From Treponema sp. (lineage in GTDB: Bacteria > Spirochaetota > Spirochaetia > Treponematales > Treponemataceae): 32,466 nucleotides of DNA. Made by a program: the position numbers and the translations under genes. Each line of letters opens with the position of its first letter. The first letter of the stretch is position 1. The stretch spans positions 1 to 32,466 of the forward strand of contig JAEDJS010000020.1 of NCBI GenBank assembly GCA_016296205.1. Reading direction: 5' to 3'. The notes under the pieces were generated by a model, which saw only the letters and a program-made list of their open reading frames with translations, made no database searches and was not told the DNA's origin. Of this stretch, positions 14,712-23,460 are shown piece after piece.

Positions 14712-15565
14712 AAAAATTAATTAGTTTTTTTGCTTCCCTTGCAATTTTTGCAGCTAGTGCAAATGCAATTTCTTTTAATTCTCAGTTCAGAGCATCAGAA
14801 ACAAGTCCTTTTGTATTACAATTTGGGCCAGACCTCATAATGGGAGGAACAACTACAGCTTTTTTTGCAACAAGTTATATTATTGGACACAACGGCACTC
14901 TCCCACCATGGGACGGAACAATTTACAGCAAAGAAGACGTAAACAGCTTTGACCGTTTTTTTATGCAGCCTTACAACCATAAGCTTCATCAAATCGGGAC
15001 ATTTACCTGCGTAACAGACATGATTGCTCCAGCCATTGTATTTGGTGCCGAAGCAATTTTTAATAAACTTCCAGCAAAAGAACTTATAACAATTGGAACA
15101 ATGTATCTGGAAAGTTTTATGCTTGCTTACGGAATTAAAGACTGTTCAAAGGTGATTGTAAAAAGAATCAGACCATATATGTATTTTGAAGGATATCCTC
15201 AGGATAAAGTAGACGACTTTGATTTTGAAAAATCATTTCCAAGCGGTCATACTACAAACTCATTCCTTGGTGCCGCTTTTACAACTTATGTTTTTGGAAA
15301 ATATTACCCGGAAGGCTGGCAAAAATGGGCAGTTGGTATTTCTACTTTTGGAATTGCCGCCGCAACAGGATGTTTAAGAATCGCCAGTGGTAATCACTTC
15401 CCTACTGATGTATTAACTGGAGCCGCAATTGGTACATTGTGCGGATTTATTGTTCCATTTATTCACCACCAGATGTTAAAAAATACACCAATGCTGATTA
15501 TTGGAAATTCTCAGATAAAAGTTGAACCTACCATAAACGGTATTTCATTTACCTGCAGTTTATAA
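14708..15565 (+). CDS. PAP2-superfamily phosphatase
   Basis: 285 residues with a signal peptide or first membrane segment at 1-20 and several hydrophobic helices. The type 2 phosphatidic acid phosphatase signature is complete: K148-x6-R155-P, P-S-G-H at 178-181 and R224-x5-H230-x3-D234 (GCLRIASGNHFPTD). Members dephosphorylate lipid phosphates such as phosphatidic acid or undecaprenyl pyrophosphate at the membrane. The extended N-terminal part and the strongly amphipathic ends suggest an outer-membrane or periplasmic placement, but this is not certain. It is last in the run pyrH-glucosaminidase-methyltransferase-PAP2, linked by a four-base overlap, which fits an envelope lipid role. Confidence 0.9.
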   Translation: MKKLISFFASLAIFAASANAISFNSQFRASETSPFVLQFGPDLIMGGTTTAFFATSYIIGHNGTLPPWDGTIYSKEDVNSFDRFFMQPYNHKLHQIGTFTCVTDMIAPAIVFGAEAIFNKLPAKELITIGTMYLESFMLAYGIKDCSKVIVKRIRPYMYFEGYPQDKVDDFDFEKSFPSGHTTNSFLGAAFTTYVFGKYYPEGWQKWAVGISTFGIAAATGCLRIASGNHFPTDVLTGAAIGTLCGFIVPFIHHQMLKNTPMLIIGNSQIKVEPTINGISFTCSL

Positions 15566-15634
15566 TCAATTTAAAATATAAAAGGTCACCTCTGCAATTT
15601 CTTTCATTATCTCACACCTTTTAAAAAAAGCACG

Positions 15635-15682
15635 AAAAAAGTGCATCTTAAAAAATTGTTTCCAAATTTTAAGATGCACTTT
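15635..15682 (-). terminator. Hairpin terminator between convergent genes
   Basis: A perfect 16-bp inverted repeat, AAAGTGCATCTTAAAA (15638-15653) and its complement (15667-15682), with a 13-base loop. On the minus strand it is followed by six T residues and sits 26 bases after the stop of the beta-helix lipoprotein gene. On the plus strand it may also stop the PAP2 transcript, but there the T-run is short. Confidence 0.85.
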
Positions 15683-15707
15683 CACAAATTGTAACTTTTA
15701 AGCAATT

Positions 15708-18700
15708 CTACTCAGTTAGTATTATTGTTTCATACTTACATATATCTGCAAGATATTTTAATTTTACATCGCCATTTAATTGTATTCCGCTTGTATGAGT
15801 TGGAGCTTCTGTACCGAATGTACCTTTGTTTAGAGTTACATACAATTTGTTATCTGAAACAATAAACACTTCTTGATTTTTTGTAGCCCCTGCTACCCAA
15901 TCTTCATCATGCTCACAATGTTTTAATTCACCTTGAATTGTTGTATACCCAGCTTTTGTACAAACTGATTTTCTTGTTTTATCTTGACTTATAACATCGC
16001 CTTCTTTCCATAAGCCACCACCGTTTGGAATTCCTCTATAATTATAAGGAGCAAAGCCTTTTAATGTTGCACCTCTTACAGCAAATGGACGACCTCCTAA
16101 CAGATTATCATTTAATTGACTTACATCAAATTCCCATTCGCTATTAAAGTATGCCATATCTAAAGTAGACATTTTGTTTCCTTCCATGACTATGTCTACA
16201 ATATCGTTAGCTCTTTCTTCATTAAACAATCTTGTTTTTAGACCAAATTTGTTATTTGTAAATGTAATTATTGTTCTTTCATTTGCTTTGTCTGCTTCTG
16301 AATAATATTCCGGATAATTAAAACCTGTAATTCCAACCGCAATTCCACTATCGCCAGCTTCGTTATTATCAATTAAAATTTCTCCACAAGCACGAATCAA
16401 ACTAATTACGCTGTTTGTTGATGGAAGTTTATTATCTTTAATTGTTACATTTTTAATACTATATCCAAGTTTACTTGCTGAACCACACTTGCTTAAATCA
16501 TTTCTTGAAAATTCCAAGTTTACGATATGAGGATAATACCATTCACACATATATGGATAAATCCCCGCAGCTGTAATTCCATAAGTTGTTCTTTCTATTG
16601 TATTATCGCAAAATTTTACATTTTCTGTTATTCTAGTATTTCCATTAAAGGCAAAACCGTTACATCCCTTTACATTATTTCTGCACACTTCTAAATTTTT
16701 AAAGCTTAAGCGACATTCAAAATCAATCCAACCTAAACCTCTAAATCTACCTGCTTCATTTATGTTATTTTCATCCTGTATACAAGTATTATCATTGAAT
16801 TTTAGATTTTCAATAGATTCACCTTCTCCACCAAGGTCAATTGCAAAACACCATCTTCCCCAGTTTTCAAATGTATTATGATGAATATTAATATCACGAC
16901 ATTTTTCTGTTGGTGTAATAAATATAATTCCATCACCGCCACAGTCATTTCTTGCAATTGATGTACCAAGATTTTTGAAAGTACAATTGTAAATTTCAAG
17001 ATTAGCTATTTCATGAACTGTTCCGTCTGCAACAGTTGGAGCACCATTCCAATCACCACCTGCACTTCTATTTCCTGCTTTCCAACAAATTCCGTGATTT
17101 TCTACACCGTGTTCAGCACCCAAAGTAAAACAGTTTCCATCAAGTGTTAAATCATGAATTGTTAAGTTTCGGATAACTCTGTACAAATTGATTATGGCCA
17201 TATCTTGCATTTTATTTTTGTTCCAGCCATCATCTGCAATTTTGATTGTTGCACCGTTTCCGTCAATTTCAAGACCATCAACATTTGCCATAGTAATTCG
17301 CTGGTTTGAAGAACTTCTTCCACACATATAAGCGTTATATGGAGCAACTAAAGTTTTATATATTTCTGTATCATACTTTGCGTTTACATTTTCCTTTTTT
17401 CTTTCTGGATACAAATACAAAGCATCTTTCTTAAATGTAAGTTTTCCTTTTTTTCTTTGACCAAACAAATATACTAATGGCTCTGAATTATCAAAAGCTC
17501 CATCACCAACACAACCATATTGTTCTGCAACTACATTTTCTGGATCAAACAAACAGGCAATATTTCCATTTGCCAGAGTATGATTTCCCCATTCATCAAC
17601 AGGAGATTCTATTAATTCAAATTCAACACCAATTCTATTTAGTTGAGAACCAACCTTTCTACAGTCAAATGGCAAATATTCATTTAAGTAATAATCATAA
17701 TCTTGAATTGTATATACTGCTTGACCACCGTCACCTACTGAATAATATCCACGAGTAGTAACCACATCACCAATTTCAAAAGCACCTTCTTTTAATTCTT
17801 TAACTGTATCAACTGTTGTTTCTTTTGAATAAGTTACATTTAATGTGAAATCTCTTTTTTCTGTGCCATTTGTGTATGCGATTTTTGATGTAAATGTTTC
17901 ATTAAATCCAATTTGCCCTGATGTTTTTTCATAATTTATTGTTGCAGAATTATCACTTGGAATTGCAACCACAGATGTAATTTCATAAGCAGCAGCAGTT
18001 CCATAGACATTGTAATTCCAAACTGTTCCGTCTGCGTTTGGTTTTGCAGCATTTCCATTTACTGACACGCTAGAAAGTGACAAATCTTTTGAATAAATTA
18101 CATTTAATGTATATTCAAATGTGGATTTTTTACTTGCAACTGTAATTTTAGTTGTAAAAGTTTCTCCGAATCTTATTTTACCTGATATTTTTTCTACTTT
18201 TACATCCATTTCATTATACACAGGAATTGCTTCAATAGAATTTATTGTATATTCAGAAGTAACACCAAAAACTTCACAAGTCCAAACCAAACCGTCTTCA
18301 CTAGCTGTTGCCAGTTTTTTATCAACTGTTACACGGGAAAGCACAAAATCTTTTGCATATACAACTGTCAGTTTATGAACGGTTGATTCTTCCCCTTTTG
18401 AAACGATAATATCTGTTGTAAATGTTTTTCCCAATACAACGCTTCCTGTTGTTTTTTTTACAGTTACAACTGCATTGCTATCTTCTGGAGTTGCAGCAAC
18501 TGATGAAATTTCATAAGTCTGAGCTGCCCCGTACACTGTGCAAACCCATGTTTTTCCATCCTGATTTACTTTTGCAGGAACATCATTCACTTTTACACTA
18601 ATAAGTGCTGTGTTATCTTTAGGTTTTGAATTATCATCACTTGTTACATAAACTGAACATCCAAATAAACTTAATGCAAATATAATTGCACTAATCCATA

Positions 18701-18719
18701 AACAAATACGATTTTTCAT
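15708..18719 (-). CDS. Beta-helix surface lipoprotein with three N-terminal repeats (paralog A)
   Basis: 1003 residues. The lipoprotein signal ends at LFGC (Cys21). Three repeats of about 88 residues follow (38-124, 125-212, 213-300), each with SV.VN....P..DG..W...VYG....Y.I.S..A.P and ending with a T-L-N-V-x-Y-x-K-[DE] strand, resembling cadherin-like beta-sandwich domains. A tailspike/pectate-lyase-like entry segment (about 301-340, EIGDVVTTRGYYSVGDGG) leads into a long right-handed parallel beta-helix (about 420-880) with repeated N-N-x-[FI] rungs and NWGRWCFAIDLGGEGE. The C-terminal part is small and beta-rich. Function is unknown: carbohydrate lyase or hydrolase, or adhesin. Start chosen at 18719 because AAAGGG precedes it and the signal peptide begins there. 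Paralog B lies directly upstream on the same strand, 135 bases away. Confidence 0.83.
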   Translation of the reverse strand: MKNRICLWISAIIFALSLFGCSVYVTSDDNSKPKDNTALISVKVNDVPAKVNQDGKTWVCTVYGAAQTYEISSVAATPEDSNAVVTVKKTTGSVVLGKTFTTDIIVSKGEESTVHKLTVVYAKDFVLSRVTVDKKLATASEDGLVWTCEVFGVTSEYTINSIEAIPVYNEMDVKVEKISGKIRFGETFTTKITVASKKSTFEYTLNVIYSKDLSLSSVSVNGNAAKPNADGTVWNYNVYGTAAAYEITSVVAIPSDNSATINYEKTSGQIGFNETFTSKIAYTNGTEKRDFTLNVTYSKETTVDTVKELKEGAFEIGDVVTTRGYYSVGDGGQAVYTIQDYDYYLNEYLPFDCRKVGSQLNRIGVEFELIESPVDEWGNHTLANGNIACLFDPENVVAEQYGCVGDGAFDNSEPLVYLFGQRKKGKLTFKKDALYLYPERKKENVNAKYDTEIYKTLVAPYNAYMCGRSSSNQRITMANVDGLEIDGNGATIKIADDGWNKNKMQDMAIINLYRVIRNLTIHDLTLDGNCFTLGAEHGVENHGICWKAGNRSAGGDWNGAPTVADGTVHEIANLEIYNCTFKNLGTSIARNDCGGDGIIFITPTEKCRDINIHHNTFENWGRWCFAIDLGGEGESIENLKFNDNTCIQDENNINEAGRFRGLGWIDFECRLSFKNLEVCRNNVKGCNGFAFNGNTRITENVKFCDNTIERTTYGITAAGIYPYMCEWYYPHIVNLEFSRNDLSKCGSASKLGYSIKNVTIKDNKLPSTNSVISLIRACGEILIDNNEAGDSGIAVGITGFNYPEYYSEADKANERTIITFTNNKFGLKTRLFNEERANDIVDIVMEGNKMSTLDMAYFNSEWEFDVSQLNDNLLGGRPFAVRGATLKGFAPYNYRGIPNGGGLWKEGDVISQDKTRKSVCTKAGYTTIQGELKHCEHDEDWVAGATKNQEVFIVSDNKLYVTLNKGTFGTEAPTHTSGIQLNGDVKLKYLADICKYETIILTE

Positions 18720-18740
18720 TTTTTTGCCCTTTAAAGTTCT

Positions 18741-18812
18741 GTCATGCTGAACAAATTTCTGCATCTACGCTATATTTAGTGATAAGATTCCGAATGGAGT
18801 TCGGAATGACAC
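18741..18812. repeat. REP-like palindrome between the two beta-helix lipoprotein genes
   Basis: It contains GTCATGCTGAAC (18741-18752) and a perfect palindrome ATTCCGAA-N5-TTCGGAAT (18787-18807) followed by GACAC. It matches the arm length (8), loop length (5) and flanks of the copies at 24-44, 177-197 and 1671-1691, so it is a fourth dispersed member of the family. It may end or stabilise the upstream transcript. Confidence 0.75.
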
Positions 18813-18854
18813 AATGATTAATACTTATTAGACAGACCCATTATCATAGTTATA

Positions 18855-21800
18855 TTATTCTTTTGGTGTAGGTACCAATTTAAATTTACCAAGTTTACCT
18901 ATGTAAATTAGCTCTATTGTTGTGCCATCTGAATTTGTATAAACTTTTGTTCCTTCTTTGTGTGTTGGAACTATATCAAGTGCGCCACCTGCTATAGTAA
19001 AATACAAATCTTCATCTGTACAAATATAAGCATTATCTTGAGCTTTTACTCTATTTCCATTTGCGTCTGGTTCTACAAAATATTTTATATGTGTAACTTG
19101 ATTTCTAAATCCATATTGACAAGCGCCTGGTAAATAACCGTCTTCTGTACACTCTAAAGCCACATTACTTAATCCATGCTTTTCGATGTATGAATTCCAG
19201 TTATAACCGAAAGTTCCGTATGATTTAAAGTTTTCTACTAAATCATCATTAAAGTATTTTCCACCAACTGTAGCCATTGCGTTTAATGACTTAATAGCAG
19301 TTTGACCTTTTTTGAAATAAATGGCTGATATTGCATTTTTATCAACTAAAGGCCCAATAGATTTTACTCCATTAAAATACATCGGCTGACTATTATATTT
19401 TGCTTTTTGAAAATCAATTGCTAAATTTGAATTAAATGCTGTAACTTCAGATTTCATAATTACATTGTAATCCAAATCAAAATCAAAATATTTTGCCATA
19501 TCTTTTTCTGGTTCAGCAAAATTATTAAACATAGCTCCCATGAAACAATCATTATTTTTAAAGATAACTTTTATTCTATCTTTTCTAGCCTTTTCCATAG
19601 GAATAAAATCATCATAATAATTGTTTGAGTCGTGATTCCATAAATGAACTGTATATCGAGTTTCTCCTTTATTATTAACATCTATTGCAGTATTATTTTC
19701 AAAACGAATAGTTCCTGCTATACCAAAAGTTCTTACACCTCCCAACATATTGTTATTAATAAAAGTAAAATTATTTGTAAATGTACCTGCCTTTACCCCA
19801 ACATTAATCATTGTATTGTTTTCAAAAACAAGATTTTCTGCATAACCACTGTACAATTCAAATCCATAAGGATAACCACCACTAAGATGTTCCCAATAGT
19901 TATCTCTAATTACAAAGTTTCTATTTACTTTACTATTACCATTAATTGCCCAACCTGCAGAACCTTTTACTGTATTACCAATAAATTCAACATTTTCAAA
20001 ACATTTTTTTGTTTCAAAATCTATTAAACCTAATGCACGCCATTTCCAATTATTATCACCTGCAACTTCTTCTCTATTAGCTCCAAGACATTGGTTTCTG
20101 TTAAATTTAATGTTGTATAATCGTTCACCTTCACCACCAAGGTCAATGGCCAAAACCCATCTTCCCCAGTTTTCAAATACATTATCTTCAACGAACAATC
20201 CATCTAATGCTGTAGGATTAATAATTAATATAAAATCTCCACCCCAGTCGCCAGATTTTGGATACATCGCACCTGCATCGTTAAAACTATTATGATGAAT
20301 ATTTAAATTTTTTATATATGATGGTTTAAATGAAGCATTTGGTTCCAGCACATTATATTCTTTACCATATTTATAATGATTTTCTCCATCTGGCAGACCG
20401 TTTAAATATAACTGCCCCGGTGAATAAAATATTGTGTGATTTGAATTTTTATTAATTTTAGTTTCATCAAAAACACTAGTCTCCATGCTATAGAACATTG
20501 TTCTTCCTTTGCCATCAAAACGGAAATTTTTGATTTCAAGATTTTCTATATCTTGGGCAAAGTTTAACATTCCCATTCCAGAATTTCCCCATTGTCTATC
20601 TGGCTGAGTAACAAGACATCCGTTTCCGTCAATTACTAAATTTTTTACATTCGCCATGATTGGCTTATAAAAATACTGACCACCTAACAATGCCCCACAT
20701 AGATATGCTTTATATGGATTATCCCTTGCTGTACTTGGATCTTCAATATCATATATCAAACCTAAAATATAAGTTGCATCACTTTTACAAATAATTTCTC
20801 CAGTTTTAACCTGTGCAAACATATGGATAAATGGCCAAACATCGTTGGTTTTTCCATCACCCTTTGCGCCCCACTGTTCTGGCGTGTATGAATTACCAAC
20901 AAGAGCGGCAACATTTCCATTTTTCAAAGTATGATTTCCGTATTCATCAATTGGAGTTTTAGACCACTTATTTTGGTAATTTATGTATCTAACATCTCTT
21001 GGAAGAACATTTTCATACCAATATTCATAAGTCATGATTTCATAGTGAGCTGCACCATTGTCACCAGCATCATAATAACCTTTTGTTGTAACAATATCTC
21101 CAATTTCAAAATCACCGGCTTTTAAGTCTGCAACTGTATCAACTGTTGTTTCTTTGGCATAAACCACATTTAATGTATATTCTTTTGTGTTGTCATTATT
21201 TGAATATGTGATTTTTGTTGTAAATTTATCGCCAAAATTAAGGGTAGCAGTTTTTTTAGCAACATTTACAATTGCAGATAAATCTTTGGCAGTGGCAACA
21301 ATATTAGATATTTGATATGGAGTTTGTGTTCCAAAAATTTTACAATTCCAAACTGAACCATCTTCATTTGGAATAGCATCATAAGTATCGTTTATTACAA
21401 CACTTGAAAGTGACAAATCACTATTATATGTTATTCTTAATTCGTACTCTAAAACCCGTCCTTCATTTAAAATCTTAAGTTTTGTTGTAAAAGTTTCACC
21501 AAGTTTAATTACACCTTGTGTTTTTTCATATTCAACAAGATAAACATAATTTACAACTGGTGTTGCAACGATTGATTCTATTTTAAATTCAGGTTCAGTT
21601 CCGTAAAAATTACAAGTCCAAACTTTTCCGTCTTCACTTGGTTTTGCAAGATTACTACCATTTACTGTAATGCTAGAAAACATTAATTCTTTTGCATAAA
21701 CAATATTTAGAGTATGTTCTTCAACAGATTTACCATTTGTAACTGTAATTTTTAATGTAAATACTTGACCAACTTGTACTCTATTATTCTGTTTAATATC

Positions 21801-22055
21801 TTTATCAAATTGAACAGTTGCATCGGCATGAGAAGGAATTGCTTCGATGGATTCAAAATTGTAGAACATATCTGTACCATACAATTTATAAGTCCAAACT
21901 TTTCCTTCCTTATCTGGTATCGCAAGATTACCATTTACTGTTACTTCAGAAAGAGTAGTGTCTCTTGGAGGTTCAACTTCGACATTTGCTGAACAACCAA
22001 ACAAAAACAGTACAAAAATTATTGAACTACACTTGAGAATAATACGATTTTTCAT
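18855..22055 (-). CDS. Beta-helix surface lipoprotein with three N-terminal repeats (paralog B)
   Basis: 1066 residues. It has the same plan as its downstream neighbour: signal peptide ending LFGC (Cys21), three repeats of about 90 residues (33-122, 123-212, 213-302), the EIGDIVTTKGYYDAGDNGAA segment (about 317-336), then a right-handed beta-helix with NWGRWVLAIDLGGEGE shared almost exactly. The C-terminal 130 residues differ most from paralog A. The pair arose by duplication. Their repeats and lengths are similar, but identity is moderate by eye, so the duplication is not recent. The ATG follows GGGGG. A structured leader ending in an intrinsic terminator precedes it, so expression of this gene, and perhaps of paralog A, is likely attenuated. 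The function is unknown; polysaccharide binding or cleavage at the cell surface is an inference. Confidence 0.83.
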   Translation of the reverse strand: MKNRIILKCSSIIFVLFLFGCSANVEVEPPRDTTLSEVTVNGNLAIPDKEGKVWTYKLYGTDMFYNFESIEAIPSHADATVQFDKDIKQNNRVQVGQVFTLKITVTNGKSVEEHTLNIVYAKELMFSSITVNGSNLAKPSEDGKVWTCNFYGTEPEFKIESIVATPVVNYVYLVEYEKTQGVIKLGETFTTKLKILNEGRVLEYELRITYNSDLSLSSVVINDTYDAIPNEDGSVWNCKIFGTQTPYQISNIVATAKDLSAIVNVAKKTATLNFGDKFTTKITYSNNDNTKEYTLNVVYAKETTVDTVADLKAGDFEIGDIVTTKGYYDAGDNGAAHYEIMTYEYWYENVLPRDVRYINYQNKWSKTPIDEYGNHTLKNGNVAALVGNSYTPEQWGAKGDGKTNDVWPFIHMFAQVKTGEIICKSDATYILGLIYDIEDPSTARDNPYKAYLCGALLGGQYFYKPIMANVKNLVIDGNGCLVTQPDRQWGNSGMGMLNFAQDIENLEIKNFRFDGKGRTMFYSMETSVFDETKINKNSNHTIFYSPGQLYLNGLPDGENHYKYGKEYNVLEPNASFKPSYIKNLNIHHNSFNDAGAMYPKSGDWGGDFILIINPTALDGLFVEDNVFENWGRWVLAIDLGGEGERLYNIKFNRNQCLGANREEVAGDNNWKWRALGLIDFETKKCFENVEFIGNTVKGSAGWAINGNSKVNRNFVIRDNYWEHLSGGYPYGFELYSGYAENLVFENNTMINVGVKAGTFTNNFTFINNNMLGGVRTFGIAGTIRFENNTAIDVNNKGETRYTVHLWNHDSNNYYDDFIPMEKARKDRIKVIFKNNDCFMGAMFNNFAEPEKDMAKYFDFDLDYNVIMKSEVTAFNSNLAIDFQKAKYNSQPMYFNGVKSIGPLVDKNAISAIYFKKGQTAIKSLNAMATVGGKYFNDDLVENFKSYGTFGYNWNSYIEKHGLSNVALECTEDGYLPGACQYGFRNQVTHIKYFVEPDANGNRVKAQDNAYICTDEDLYFTIAGGALDIVPTHKEGTKVYTNSDGTTIELIYIGKLGKFKLVPTPKE

Positions 22056-22219
22056 TTGTTTCCCCCATAAAAAAAGTCAAGAAGATTGTTTCAACAATTG
22101 ATTGACTTTTTACGCTGTTCCGTAATGTAATGAGGAACAGCAGTTCAATAGTAAGTTAAAGCCGCGCTATTTTAGCGGTTTTATCTTACACTCCTTTTTG
22201 TTATATATAAATAACTTTT
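22056..22219 (-). promoter_or_regulatory. Structured 5' leader with terminator (putative attenuator or riboswitch-like element)
   Basis: On the minus strand the leader of about 160 bases has, in order: GTTAT/ATAAC (about 22216-22200); a hairpin with outer GTAAG/CTTAC arms (22189-22185 and 22155-22151) around CCGC...GCGG; an 8-bp perfect hairpin GCTGTTCC/GGAACAGC (22141-22134 and 22121-22114); and a terminator hairpin (22111-22069) that stops just before the GGGGG Shine-Dalgarno sequence. I could not match it to any riboswitch class I know. The 5' segment AAAAAGTTA could in principle pair with the terminator's 3' arm. Confidence 0.6.
22069..22111 (-). terminator. Intrinsic terminator inside the lipoprotein leader
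   Basis: Minus-strand AAAAAGTCAA pairs with TTGACTTTTT (plus positions 22102-22111 and 22071-22080), with an inner ATTGTT/AACAAT stem, and a T-tract runs to 22069. It ends 13 bases before the ATG of paralog B, so read-through is needed for expression from the upstream promoter. Confidence 0.85.
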
Positions 22220-22225
22220 TATTTT

Positions 22226-22255
22226 ATTATATACAAGAAATATTTTACATGACAA
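22226..22255 (-). promoter_or_regulatory. Promoter of the beta-helix lipoprotein locus
   Basis: Minus-strand TTGTCA (22255-22250), an 18-base spacer and TATAAT (22231-22226). The expected start near 22219 defines the structured leader. Three 14-bp direct repeats lie immediately upstream. Confidence 0.75.
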
Positions 22256-22293
22256 TAGATGAATAACAATAGATGAATGATAATAGATGAATT
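22252..22293. repeat. Three 14-bp direct repeats upstream of the lipoprotein promoter
   Basis: ACAATAGATGAATA (22252-22265), ACAATAGATGAATG (22266-22279) and ATAATAGATGAATT (22280-22293) follow one another without gaps. The first overlaps the -35 box at 22250-22255. Their position directly upstream of a promoter suggests binding sites for a regulator. The regulator is not identified. Confidence 0.75.
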
Positions 22294-22353
22294 TTCAAAT
22301 ACTATGGATTTATAAGAAAGTGATAGCAAATAACATATTTTATCGGATTTCAC

Positions 22354-22408
22354 AAAAAAAAATGCACCTCCTAAAATTGAACTTTATTTGTCCAACTTTA
22401 GGGGTGCA
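22354..22408 (-). terminator. mscS terminator
   Basis: Minus-strand TGCACCCCTAAAGTTGG (22408-22392) pairs with CAATTTTAGGAGGTGCA (22379-22363), with one bulged base and one G-U pair, and nine T residues follow (22362-22354). It lies 34 bases after the mscS stop codon. Confidence 0.88.
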
Positions 22409-22441
22409 CCTCTGCAAAAAAGTGACCTTTTTCTGCCGATT

Positions 22442-23356
22442 TTATTTAGAAGATACTTTTATTGAACTTCCGGATTTAACGTTCAGGTCAAGTTTATTGT
22501 ATGGAATTTCGATTTTATTTTTCTTACAGAGTTTAACAATTGCAACATAAACTTCATTTTTTATTGCAATAAGATCCTGCTTTTTAAACCAGATACCAAG
22601 TTTAAGTGTAATTCCGCTTTCACCAAGTCCATCATAGAAACAAACTGGAGCTGGATCTGTAAGTGCACTAGGACACATTGAAGGAACCTGCTGCATAACT
22701 TTAAGAGCTTTTTCCAAATCTGTCTCGTAGGCAACAGAAATATCAAACAAAATTCTTCTGTTATTATTTGAACTGTAGTTTTGCAAATTTGTGTTGATAA
22801 TCGAACTGTTTGGAATACGAATGGACTGATTATCAGGAGTATCAATTTTAATACTGAGCAAACCAATGCTGCTTACTGTTCCACTTACTCCGCTTACTTC
22901 AATAAAGTCACCAACACGCAAAGCCTTTTCGCCAAGAACAAAAAGACCGCTGATTAAGTTGCTTACACTTGTCTGTGCTGCAAAACCTAAAGCAAGTCCG
23001 GCAACTCCAGCAGCGCCCCAGATGGCACTCAACTTAATTCCAAAAAGGCTAAGAATAAACATGATTAAAAGAGTCCAGAAAAGATAATTCATACCTTTAT
23101 TAATAATCTGAACTGTGTGCTTCTGAAACTTATTTTTGATTCCTTTATTCACAAAGTGTTTAATCAACTTGTAAACTACAATCAAAAGAATAATGGCAAC
23201 AAGGCTCGAAACCATCTTTACTATGTTTTGTGCAGATAAAATGCTTTTGATTTCATTAAAATGAAACATTGATTTTGTCTGTTCTGCAATTCCTTCTGCA
23301 ACTTCTGCAACCGCTTGAACTGCAACATTTGTAGATTCTACTACTTTTTCTTCCAT
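22442..23356 (-). CDS. mscS: Small-conductance mechanosensitive channel (MscS family)
   Basis: 304 residues, inner-membrane protein of the MscS family that releases solutes on hypo-osmotic shock. Three transmembrane segments are visible at about 46-66, 87-108 and 112-135. The third carries the Gly/Ala-rich pore helix GAAGVAGLALGFAAQTSVSN, followed by the beta domain (VLGEKALRVGDFIEV...GTVSSI) and the alpha-beta C-terminal domain. The TTG at 23377 gives seven extra residues, but the ATG at 23356 stands behind GGAGG (23361-23365) and is preferred. It has its own promoter and terminator, so it is probably a single-gene transcript. Confidence 0.94.
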   Translation of the reverse strand: MEEKVVESTNVAVQAVAEVAEGIAEQTKSMFHFNEIKSILSAQNIVKMVSSLVAIILLIVVYKLIKHFVNKGIKNKFQKHTVQIINKGMNYLFWTLLIMFILSLFGIKLSAIWGAAGVAGLALGFAAQTSVSNLISGLFVLGEKALRVGDFIEVSGVSGTVSSIGLLSIKIDTPDNQSIRIPNSSIINTNLQNYSSNNNRRILFDISVAYETDLEKALKVMQQVPSMCPSALTDPAPVCFYDGLGESGITLKLGIWFKKQDLIAIKNEVYVAIVKLCKKNKIEIPYNKLDLNVKSGSSIKVSSK

Positions 23357-23420
23357 AATTCCTCCAAATATTTCCAATTTCTATGGCGCCGATTAATGCA
23401 TCATAAAAAAATCCTTTTGT

Positions 23421-23449
23421 ATTATAGCGGAATTTTAAAATTTATACAA
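23421..23449 (-). promoter_or_regulatory. mscS promoter
   Basis: Minus-strand TATAAT (23426-23421), with TTGTAT (23449-23444) at a 17-base spacing. The expected start near 23414 gives a leader of about 58 bases containing AAAGGA and a three-codon reading frame (ATG ATG CAT TAA, 23404-23393). Confidence 0.6.
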
Positions 23450-23460
23450 ACCGATTGAAT

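Noticed and set aside
22160..22192. Leader peptide after AAGGAG in the lipoprotein leader
   Set aside because: No standard start codon lies within the proper distance of this ribosome-site-like sequence.
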